From the NCBI GenBank assembly GCA_035942035.1, contig DASZDK010000027.1, positions 1-50,527 on the forward strand: a DNA stretch of 50,527 nucleotides, read 5' to 3'. The notes under the pieces were generated by a model that was given only the letters and a program-made list of their open reading frames with translations, was not told the origin of the DNA and ran no database searches. The position numbers were made by a program, and so were the translations under genes. Shown piece by piece: positions 1-7,265 of the stretch (positions are counted from its first letter, which is position 1; every line of letters begins with the position of its first letter). This DNA is from JAHWJR01 sp035942035 (GTDB lineage Bacteria > Actinomycetota > Acidimicrobiia > Acidimicrobiales > CADCSY01).

Positions 1-50
<50 letters not shown>

Positions 51-61
51 GCGTGAGATCG

Positions 62-90
62 AGGATACCGGTGGAAGCACCACCCTCCAA
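62..90 (-). promoter_or_regulatory. Sigma70-type promoter of the initiator tRNA
   Basis: On the minus strand TTGGAG (90-85) and TATCCT (67-62) are separated by exactly 17 bp. The predicted start falls about five bases before the tRNA 5' end at position 50, as expected for a tRNA promoter. This is one of the few promoters in the window with both a -35 and a -10 element. Confidence 0.65.
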
Positions 91-134
91 ACCCGGTCCA
101 CCACCCGGAGGGGGCCGCTCGGTAGCGTGCGGGC

Positions 135-476
135 GTGGGGCGGTGGCGACGGGACAGCCGCATCGCGGATGCCGAGGCTCAGGAGCGGATCGACCTGGCG
201 GTGGCGGCGGTGGCTGAGGCCGCTCAACGGCTGACGGTGCGGGTGGAGCGCCTCGAGCGGCGAGTCGAGGACGTGGAGGACGCCGCCTGTGCCGGGCTGG
301 CGCCCGACCGGATCGACGTGCTGGCCGCCCGGGTGGACGACCTCGACCTGATGGCGGCGACCCATGCCGAGCTCATGGAGGTGCGGATGCACTCCGCTCG
401 GGTGATGGCCGAGCTCAACCGGCTGGCGGTCGAGGTCCGAGGCGAGGCCAACGGGGGCTGGACCGCCACCGCCTGA
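135..476 (+). CDS. Short coiled-coil hypothetical protein (113 aa)
   Basis: I do not recognise a family. The GTG-started protein is almost entirely charged and alpha-helical, with heptad-like spacing of Leu, Val and Ala through residues 20-105 and many Glu/Arg pairs, so a coiled coil is likely. There is no signal peptide or membrane segment. The start is supported by TAGCGT at 123-128, six bases before the GTG, with no Shine-Dalgarno sequence, the same arrangement as several clear genes in this window. It stands between the tRNA and the convergent UPF0182 gene, which ends 55 bases away. A structural or scaffolding role would be a guess. Confidence 0.6.
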   Translation: MGRWRRDSRIADAEAQERIDLAVAAVAEAAQRLTVRVERLERRVEDVEDAACAGLAPDRIDVLAARVDDLDLMAATHAELMEVRMHSARVMAELNRLAVEVRGEANGGWTATA

Positions 477-530
477 CCCGGTCCGTCGAGGGCCGCCACC
501 ACGCATCTCCCAAGCAGGAGAAAAGAAGGC

Positions 531-3500
531 TCAGGCCGAGCCCGGCTGATTCTCCACCGACTCGTCACCCTCGGGCTGGGTAACGCCCGGCGCCCCGCCC
601 TGCGGCCCGCCGCCGCCCGCACCGCCACCGTTCGTCCCCGCCCCGCTGGCCTCACCGGCCCGGCGCACCAGGTCCCGGGCCGAGTTGACCCGCTTCTGGT
701 AGGTACCCAGGTCGCCCCGGTCGAGGGCGGCCTGAGCCTCGTCGAAGGCCACCTGGGCCCGGCTCAGCAGCTCGGCCACGTCGGTGGTCGCCTCCTCTTC
801 ACCCGCTCCTCCCCGGTCACTTGCGCCGGCATCTCCGTCGTCGTCGTCGCCCGTGTCGCCGGTGACCGGCTCCTCCTCCAGGGTCTCCGGAGCGTCCCCG
901 AACAGCTCGATCAGCGCCTGCTCCAAGGTGTCCTCCACGACGACCGTGCCGTCGAAAGAGATGATGACCTTGCGCAGCTCCGGGATCTCGGTGGTGGCCG
1001 CCTGCACGTAGAACGGACGCACGTAGAGCAGCGACTGATCGATGGGGATGATGACGAGGTTGCCGTAGCGCACCTCGGAGCCCTGGTCGCCCAGGAGCGT
1101 CTGCAGCTGCGAGACCTCCTGGTCCTGTTGCATGTTGGCGCCCACGATGGCCGGCCCGTCGGGCAGGTTGCCCCTGGGCATGGTGTAGGTCACGAGGTCC
1201 CCGTAGCTGCCGGGATCGCTCTTGGCCACCATGAAGGCGGTCAACTCCTTGCGGCTGTCGTCGGCCGACACCGGCACGAACGGCCGCAGCATCACGAAGC
1301 TGAGCTCCTTCTCGCCGGGGAGGCGCATGAGCAGGTAGTACGGGTCGATGCGGGCCTCTCGGGCCGGGCCCAGTGGCCGGCCGGTCTGCGGGTCGAACTG
1401 CTGGGTGACCGCCGCCGCCGTCCCCGCCCCGGGGTTCTGCGCCACGTTCCAGGCGTCGATGTTGTTGTAGAAGTCGTCGGGGCTCTCGATGTGGTAGCGG
1501 CCCCACATGGTGGTCTGGGTCCGGAACAGGTCCTCGGGGTAGCGGAAGTGGGCCCGCAGCTCGTCGGGCACCGCCTCACCCTCGGTGAACAGCTCGGGGA
1601 AGGCCTGCCGGTAGGCGGCGAGCACGGGATCGGTGTCGTCCACGACGTAGAAGCGAACGGTGCCGTCGTAGGCGTCGACCGCCGCCTTGACCGAGTTGCG
1701 CACGTAGTTGAAGTCTTGGTCCAGCCCGCTGCCTTCGGGCAGCCGGCCGGTCTCGGCCCGCTGGGCGTAGGGGTAGTTGGCCGACGTGGTGTAGGCGTCC
1801 ACCACATAGCTGAGTTGCCCGTCGACGATCACCGCGTAGGGGTCGGCGTCGAAGGCGAGGAATGGCGCCAGCGTGCGCACGCGCTCCTCGATGTCGCGCA
1901 CGTAGAGGATCTTCGAGTCGCTCTGCAGGTTGGTGGAGATGAGCGGATTGATGTCGCCGAAGCGCAGTGCATACAGAGCACGCCGCCAGTAGGAGCCGAT
2001 GCCGACCCCGTCGGCGCCCTCGTAGCGCGTGTACTGGGTGCCCTCCTCGTTCTGGAAGTCGATCTCGCGCCGGTCGGTGTTGACCACGGCGTAGCCGGTC
2101 AGTCCCTCGCCCACGTAGATGCCGGGCCGCTGCTCGAGGTTCAACCCCGGCGCTCCGTCCACGGGGATGTCGGACACCACCAGCTCCGGCCGGCCGGTGG
2201 CCGTCTTGGAGTTGGCCGGCGCCGCTGCCGCCCCGTAGCCGTGGGTGTAGGTGAGGTGCCGGGCCTCCCACGACTCGGTGGGGATCCCCTCGATGTCGAG
2301 CTCCCGGGCCGACAGCTCGATCTGGGTCACCTCCCCGTCGAGCTCATAACGGTCGACGTCGACGTCGACCATCTGGTACTCCGGTCGCACCTCCTGGAGC
2401 TTCTGGTAGCTCTTGAGCAGCTCGTCCGGGTCCCACAGCCGGATGTTGCGGACCGTGTCGGCGTTGTCCTGCAGGGCGTTCCCGTCGAGGGACCCGTCGG
2501 CGGCGAACTGCTCGGGCCGGACGTTGGCGAGGCCGAGGGCGGCACGGGTGGCGGCGATGTTGCGCTCGATGAACGGCCGCTCCCGCGACGACTCGGCCGG
2601 CTCCACCTGGAAGCGCTGCACGAAGGCCGGGTACAGGCCGCCCACGGCGAGGGCGGCGATGGCCCACGAGCCCACGGCCAGGGCGGGCAGGATCCATCCC
2701 CGCCGGCGGATGTTGACGATGAGCAACACGAAGGCGGCCAGCGAGATCAGGATCAGCAGGTTCAGCGCCGGCAGCTGAGCGTTGACGTCGGTGTAGGTCG
2801 CCCCGTCCACCGCCCCCCGGCTCGAGAACGTGAGCTCGTAGCGCTCGAGCCAGTAGCCGACGGCGCGCAGCAGGGCCAGCAGCCCCACCAGCACCGAGAG
2901 GTGGGCCTTGACCTGCACCGTCACCCGCTGGGCCGCTCCCTGGAAGCGGATGCCGCCGTTGAGGTAGTGGGCCACCCCGGTGACGATGGTGATGATGACG
3001 ATGCTGGCGAACGCCCAGTCGACCACGAACGACAGGAATGGCAGCTCGAACACGTAGAACCCGACGTCGGTCTCGAAGAGCGGGTCGGCCACACGGAAGT
3101 CCTGGGCATTGCGGAACAGGATCCACTCGTTCCACCGGCTGGACACGCCGGCCCCGCCCACCAGGGCGAGGAGGGCAGCGACCCCCAGGCGCACCAGCCC
3201 GGTCCGGTCGCCGACCACCTCGTGGTAGCGCTGGACGACCTCCTCCTCGGGCCCGGGCGGCCGGAAGCTGGGGGCGAGGCGGTCGGCGATAACCAGGTTG
3301 GACAGCAGGAGAGCGAAGAAGATCAGGCTGAAGACGAGGCCCAGGAGGATCTTGGCGCCGAGCACGCCGGTGAAGACGCCGGTGAAGCCCAGCGAGTCGA
3401 ACCACAGGTAATCGGTGTAGAAGCCGGCGATGCCTCGAAGCGAGGTCAGCAGGAGGAACGCCGCGGTGGCCAGCACCACGATCCCGACCCTGCCCCGGGA

Positions 3501-3548
3501 TGGCGACGCCGGCGGCGGCCGGCGGGGGAGGTCGGTGGGAGAGCGCAT
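531..3548 (-). CDS. UPF0182 family large membrane protein (COG1615)
   Basis: This 1005-residue protein matches the UPF0182 family in length and layout. About seven hydrophobic helices occupy residues 20-320, beginning with a segment after the Arg/Pro-rich N-terminus. A large domain of roughly 550 residues follows, containing family-like stretches such as the EERVRTLAPFLAFD block around residue 550. The last 150 residues are an acidic Asp/Glu/Gly linker and a helical tail ending in a Gly/Pro-rich stretch. The biochemical role of the family is unknown; it is widespread in Actinobacteria and Cyanobacteria. The ATG start is preceded by TAGGCT (3561-3556) with TCGACA 16 bp further up, placing the transcript start about seven bases from the ATG. 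The gene is monocistronic. Confidence 0.93.
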   Translation of the reverse strand: MRSPTDLPRRPPPASPSRGRVGIVVLATAAFLLLTSLRGIAGFYTDYLWFDSLGFTGVFTGVLGAKILLGLVFSLIFFALLLSNLVIADRLAPSFRPPGPEEEVVQRYHEVVGDRTGLVRLGVAALLALVGGAGVSSRWNEWILFRNAQDFRVADPLFETDVGFYVFELPFLSFVVDWAFASIVIITIVTGVAHYLNGGIRFQGAAQRVTVQVKAHLSVLVGLLALLRAVGYWLERYELTFSSRGAVDGATYTDVNAQLPALNLLILISLAAFVLLIVNIRRRGWILPALAVGSWAIAALAVGGLYPAFVQRFQVEPAESSRERPFIERNIAATRAALGLANVRPEQFAADGSLDGNALQDNADTVRNIRLWDPDELLKSYQKLQEVRPEYQMVDVDVDRYELDGEVTQIELSARELDIEGIPTESWEARHLTYTHGYGAAAAPANSKTATGRPELVVSDIPVDGAPGLNLEQRPGIYVGEGLTGYAVVNTDRREIDFQNEEGTQYTRYEGADGVGIGSYWRRALYALRFGDINPLISTNLQSDSKILYVRDIEERVRTLAPFLAFDADPYAVIVDGQLSYVVDAYTTSANYPYAQRAETGRLPEGSGLDQDFNYVRNSVKAAVDAYDGTVRFYVVDDTDPVLAAYRQAFPELFTEGEAVPDELRAHFRYPEDLFRTQTTMWGRYHIESPDDFYNNIDAWNVAQNPGAGTAAAVTQQFDPQTGRPLGPAREARIDPYYLLMRLPGEKELSFVMLRPFVPVSADDSRKELTAFMVAKSDPGSYGDLVTYTMPRGNLPDGPAIVGANMQQDQEVSQLQTLLGDQGSEVRYGNLVIIPIDQSLLYVRPFYVQAATTEIPELRKVIISFDGTVVVEDTLEQALIELFGDAPETLEEEPVTGDTGDDDDGDAGASDRGGAGEEEATTDVAELLSRAQVAFDEAQAALDRGDLGTYQKRVNSARDLVRRAGEASGAGTNGGGAGGGGPQGGAPGVTQPEGDESVENQPGSA

Positions 3549-3555
3549 GGTCGGG

Positions 3556-3583
3556 AGCCTATTGGTTGGCTCCCCGCTGTCGA
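3556..3583 (-). promoter_or_regulatory. Promoter of the UPF0182 gene
   Basis: TCGACA (3583-3578) and TAGGCT (3561-3556) are separated by 16 bp on the minus strand, and the ATG at 3548 lies seven bases beyond the -10 element. The geometry predicts a leaderless or nearly leaderless mRNA. Confidence 0.5.
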
Positions 3584-3620
3584 CGTCGTCATGGAGGACG
3601 ACAAGCGGGCCGTGACCGGA

Positions 3621-5969
3621 TCAGGCCGGTTCGGGCACCACCATGCACCGGCAGCCGACGTGGGCCGGGGGATGCTCCTGGCCGGTCGGGAACGGCTGCC
3701 CCTTGGGCGTCGGACCGGCGAGGGTGTTGTCGTCGCAGTCGGGGCACGCCCCCTCGTCGTCGTCGACCACCCACCGCAGGGGGACCGCCGGCAGGGCGGC
3801 GAAGCGTCCCCGGGCGTGGGCCGTGGCCAGGTGGTGGCGAACCAGGGGCTCGGCCCATGAGGTCTTCCACTCCCGGTAGGCAGAGGAGATGGCGTCCCGC
3901 AACGGGGCCTCCTCGCCGTCGGCGGCGTCGACGGCTCGCTGCAGGCGGGCGCGCAGGTCGTCGGCCACCTCCCTGCCCAGCGCCGTGGCCAGATCGTCGA
4001 CGGGCGGAGCCTCGCCGCCGCCAGCGCCCCTGGCCCCCTGGATGGCGCCCGCCTCGAGGTCGGCAGTGGCCACCGCCACGTAACGGGCGACGTGGTCGTC
4101 GCGGCCCGGGAGGAGGTCGGTCAGCGTCGTGGGCCCCCGGTGGCGGCGGAGCGTGTCGAGAACCTCGTTCTGCTCGTCGGCCAGGGCCCGCTTCAGGCTC
4201 CGCAGCAGCACCCGCTCCAGGGGCTCGATCTGGGCGTCGCGCTCCTGCAACACGTGCTCGTCGTCGGCTGGCGCGTCGTCGGGGGCCTGGGCGCCGGCGC
4301 CCGGAGCCGCCTCGGCCGGCGGCCGGTCGCCGTTGGTGAGCGCAGCCTCGTGGGGGCCCACGCCCGGCGGCTGGCCGGCCTGGACGTGGCGAGCTTCGGC
4401 GGGGATCGACGGCTCGACCTGCTGCTGCTTGGGGAGCGGCCCCGCCAGCACCGCCTCTGCCCGAGCCACTGCCGCTTCGCGGTCGGCACGGATGCGGGCG
4501 AAGAGCCGCTCCACCTCGGTCTCCGGGCGCGGCTGGGACGACGCCGTCACCGGGGCGGAGGCAGCCGGGGGCCGGTGCGGCTCCACCCTCTCGACCGGGT
4601 CGACCGGCTCAGTCAGCTCAGTCGGCTCAGTCGGCTCGGCGATCCTCGGCGGAGCCGCTCCGGCAACCGGCTCAGGCGCCCCAGGGCCGGGGTCATCGGC
4701 CTCGGCGGCGGGCTCGGGGCCGCCGGCCGCGGGCTCAGCCGTCTCGGCGGCGGGTTCAGCCACCGCTGGGACCGGCTCGAGATCGGCGTGGCCGGCCTCG
4801 GCCACCTCGGCCACCTCGGCCACGGGATCGGCAGCGTCAGCCTCGGGAGCAGCCGTCTCGGCGCCGACGTCGGCTTCGTCGGCCACGGGTTCAGCCACTG
4901 CTGGGAGCGGCTCCAGAAGTTGGGCCGGGATGTCGGCCACCTCGGGAACGAGGTCGAGGTCGAGGTCGGACATGAGGTCCGGCTCGGGGACGAGGTCGAC
5001 GACGGGGTCGGCCCCCGAGTCGCCGGGCTCGGTCACCGGGTCGGTGACCTCCGGCGCGGGTGGGACGACATCGGCAAGGACCTCAGCCACCTCCTCGGGA
5101 GCCACCGCCCCCACCGCCTCGGGTTCCTTCTCGCCGGCGCCGGCGCCGGTCCCATTGCCGCTGCTCTCGGCGGCCAGCCCGCCCCCCGAATCCGCTCGGG
5201 CGCCCGTCAGCCCGGCGTCCCTCGCCGCCGACAACTCGCTCTCGAGCTCCTCGACGCTGGGTTCGGGCCGACCCCCCGCCCGCAGCGCGGCGGTGGTCGC
5301 CGCCGCCCGGGCCTCGACCTCGGCCACGCTCAACTCACGCGTCGCCTCGTCGAGCGTCGAGCGCACCACCCGGTAGGCCTCGAGCAGTCGCTCCCGGCCA
5401 GCTCGGAGCTGTTCGAGGTGCTGATGGGCGACGCGGCGGCGCCGAACGAGGTCCTTCAGGACCCGCTCGCGCACCGCTTGGGCCTCGGCGACCATGGCCC
5501 GGCCCTCGGCCTTGGCCTTGTCGACCTGGGCCTCGGCCTCACGCTCGGCTTCGGCCCGGACCTGGGCTGCCATCTCCTCGGCCTCCTTGGTCCGGCGAGC
5601 CAGCAGCGACTCGGCCTCCTCGTGGGCTTGGGCGCCCTCGGTGGTGGCCTCCCGCACGAGGCGGGCCGCCTCCTCCCGCGCCTTGGCCAGGATCTCGGCG
5701 GCCCCCTCCCGCGCTGCGTGCAGCAGCCGACCGGCTTCCTGGCCCAGCGCGGCATCGATCTCCTGCTCGGTGAGCGTACGCGCCGCCGCCCGGGCCTCCG
5801 CCGCCTCCAGCCGTTCCCGCTGGAGCCGCTCTCGCTCGCGGGCCGCCGCCAGCTCGGCCGCCACCTGGGCCAGGAACGCCCGCACGTCGTGCTGGCCGAA
5901 GCCCCGGAACGTGACCGGGAACTCCTTGGTCGCCACCTCTTCGGCGCCGAGGGCGTCCTCCGTGCTCAC
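3621..5969 (-). CDS. DivIVA-domain protein with a phage Mu gpF-like Cys/His C-terminus
   Basis: The 782-residue protein has three visible parts. Residues 10-60 resemble a DivIVA N-terminus (a TFRGFGQHDVRAFL stretch, matching the family's F-x-x-x-x-x-GYDxxEVxxFL pattern), followed by a long Ala/Glu/Arg coiled coil to about residue 240. Residues 250-500 are a Pro/Ala/Glu/Val repetitive, acidic and probably disordered linker. The last 170 residues are predicted helical and end in a CPDC motif, a short Gly/Pro stretch, and HPPAHVGCRC, which is the arrangement seen at the end of phage Mu gpF/SPP1 gp7 head-morphogenesis domains. DivIVA proteins sit at curved membranes and recruit division or pole proteins. 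The GTG start is chosen because TACCAT (5982-5977) precedes it by seven bases. The C-terminal assignment is motif-based. Confidence 0.82.
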   Translation of the reverse strand: MSTEDALGAEEVATKEFPVTFRGFGQHDVRAFLAQVAAELAAARERERLQRERLEAAEARAAARTLTEQEIDAALGQEAGRLLHAAREGAAEILAKAREEAARLVREATTEGAQAHEEAESLLARRTKEAEEMAAQVRAEAEREAEAQVDKAKAEGRAMVAEAQAVRERVLKDLVRRRRVAHQHLEQLRAGRERLLEAYRVVRSTLDEATRELSVAEVEARAAATTAALRAGGRPEPSVEELESELSAARDAGLTGARADSGGGLAAESSGNGTGAGAGEKEPEAVGAVAPEEVAEVLADVVPPAPEVTDPVTEPGDSGADPVVDLVPEPDLMSDLDLDLVPEVADIPAQLLEPLPAVAEPVADEADVGAETAAPEADAADPVAEVAEVAEAGHADLEPVPAVAEPAAETAEPAAGGPEPAAEADDPGPGAPEPVAGAAPPRIAEPTEPTELTEPVDPVERVEPHRPPAASAPVTASSQPRPETEVERLFARIRADREAAVARAEAVLAGPLPKQQQVEPSIPAEARHVQAGQPPGVGPHEAALTNGDRPPAEAAPGAGAQAPDDAPADDEHVLQERDAQIEPLERVLLRSLKRALADEQNEVLDTLRRHRGPTTLTDLLPGRDDHVARYVAVATADLEAGAIQGARGAGGGEAPPVDDLATALGREVADDLRARLQRAVDAADGEEAPLRDAISSAYREWKTSWAEPLVRHHLATAHARGRFAALPAVPLRWVVDDDEGACPDCDDNTLAGPTPKGQPFPTGQEHPPAHVGCRCMVVPEPA

Positions 5970-6023
5970 CCGGGCAATGGTACGAGCCGGGGTCCCGCCG
6001 GTCGTGGACCCCCGCAGGCCGGC

Positions 6024-7265
6024 CTACAGAAGGCCTCCGGTGGCGTCGTTGAGCCCTTCGAGCACGCCGTCGAGCACGTCACCGAGCGGGTCGATCAACG
6101 GGTCGAGCAGGCCGTCAGACCCCCCTGCCGGCGGCGGCGGGGCGGGCGCCGACGGGCCCGGCGCCGCCGGCGGCGGTGCCGGCGGCGGGGCCGGACGGAT
6201 CGTGGGACGGGGCGAGGGGCGCGGCGCCGGCCGCGGCGAGCCCGGCGGCGGCGCCGGGGTGAAGACCGGCTCCGGCGAGGGCACCCGGAACAGCAGTGGC
6301 GAGCGGTTGACCGCCTGGTCGAGGGCGGCAAGCAGAGGCGCCCGGGGCGCACCCTGGTCCAGCGCCACGATGCCCCAGCCGGCGCCGGCGGAGCGCAGCT
6401 CGAAGACCTCCCTCCACCGCTGCTCGAAGTCGCTCCCCTCGCCGAGCAGGGCGATGGCCGCCCCCACCACCACCTCGCCCACCGGGCGCTGCTGCTGCTC
6501 GGCCAGCAGAGCGGCGTCGAAGGCGGGCTCGTGCAAGAGGCCGGGAAGGACGGTGGTGAAGAACGCCAGGTCGGGGGCGAAGTCACCGGAGAGGGAGTCG
6601 GTCAGGCCGGTGGAGATGCCTTCGAGCGGCGCCTGAAGGGCGATGGCCTCACCGAGGAAGCGACGGTCCCACGGATCGGGGACCTCGCCGATGTGCAGCG
6701 GGCTGGGCGCCAGCGGCAGCTCCCCGGGGGCAGGGACCGCCACCTGGCGCAACGGCGGGAGACCCCCGTCCAGGGTCCGCCCGCCCGACGACAGCTCGGC
6801 GTCGCCCTCGTAGACCGCGAAGGTGGCACCGGCCGAGCGGGACAGGCGGGCGGCGCCGTGGTCCAACGTCAACCGCGCGCCTCCTGCCTCGACCGTCACG
6901 TCGTCCTCGGCCACCACCAGGGCATCCCCGGCCACCAGCGTCGCCATCTGGTCGATCTCGACCCGCGATCCCTCGCTCGAGCCGTTCCCGGCCCGCAGCT
7001 CGATCGAGCCTCCGGCCGGCAGCTCCAGCACCGCCCCCCCGCCGATCACCTCGACCGACCCGGGCAGGGCGACCTCGTGGGCCCCCGAGCCCACCCGTCG
7101 CTCGCCTTGCGGCCCGTGGACCACGGCCTCGCCCGAGACCTGCAGCCGGGCCACCGACGACCGGCTGGACGCCTCCGGGCCACCGGTCGCAGCCAGGACC
7201 ACGGCCGTGGCCAACACCACGATGATGGCGAGGGCGAGAATGCGAACGACGGGAGAGATCCTCAT
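6024..7265 (-). CDS. Membrane-anchored FecR-like protein with Pro-rich tail
   Basis: The 413-residue protein starts with a single signal-anchor helix (residues 6-28). Residues 40-180 form a beta-rich region of alternating Gly, Val and Glu, resembling FecR sensor domains (a VSGEAVVHGPQGERRVGSG stretch). A middle helical domain of about 130 residues follows, then a Pro/Ala/Arg-rich linker and a short Leu/Gly/Asp tail. The ATG at 7265 overlaps the stop of the upstream kinase by four bases (ATGA), which fixes the start and implies translational coupling; a longer upstream reading would run inside the kinase gene. A role as an extracytoplasmic partner or accessory of the kinase is inferred from this coupling only. 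Confidence 0.78.
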   Translation of the reverse strand: MRISPVVRILALAIIVVLATAVVLAATGGPEASSRSSVARLQVSGEAVVHGPQGERRVGSGAHEVALPGSVEVIGGGAVLELPAGGSIELRAGNGSSEGSRVEIDQMATLVAGDALVVAEDDVTVEAGGARLTLDHGAARLSRSAGATFAVYEGDAELSSGGRTLDGGLPPLRQVAVPAPGELPLAPSPLHIGEVPDPWDRRFLGEAIALQAPLEGISTGLTDSLSGDFAPDLAFFTTVLPGLLHEPAFDAALLAEQQQRPVGEVVVGAAIALLGEGSDFEQRWREVFELRSAGAGWGIVALDQGAPRAPLLAALDQAVNRSPLLFRVPSPEPVFTPAPPPGSPRPAPRPSPRPTIRPAPPPAPPPAAPGPSAPAPPPPAGGSDGLLDPLIDPLGDVLDGVLEGLNDATGGLL

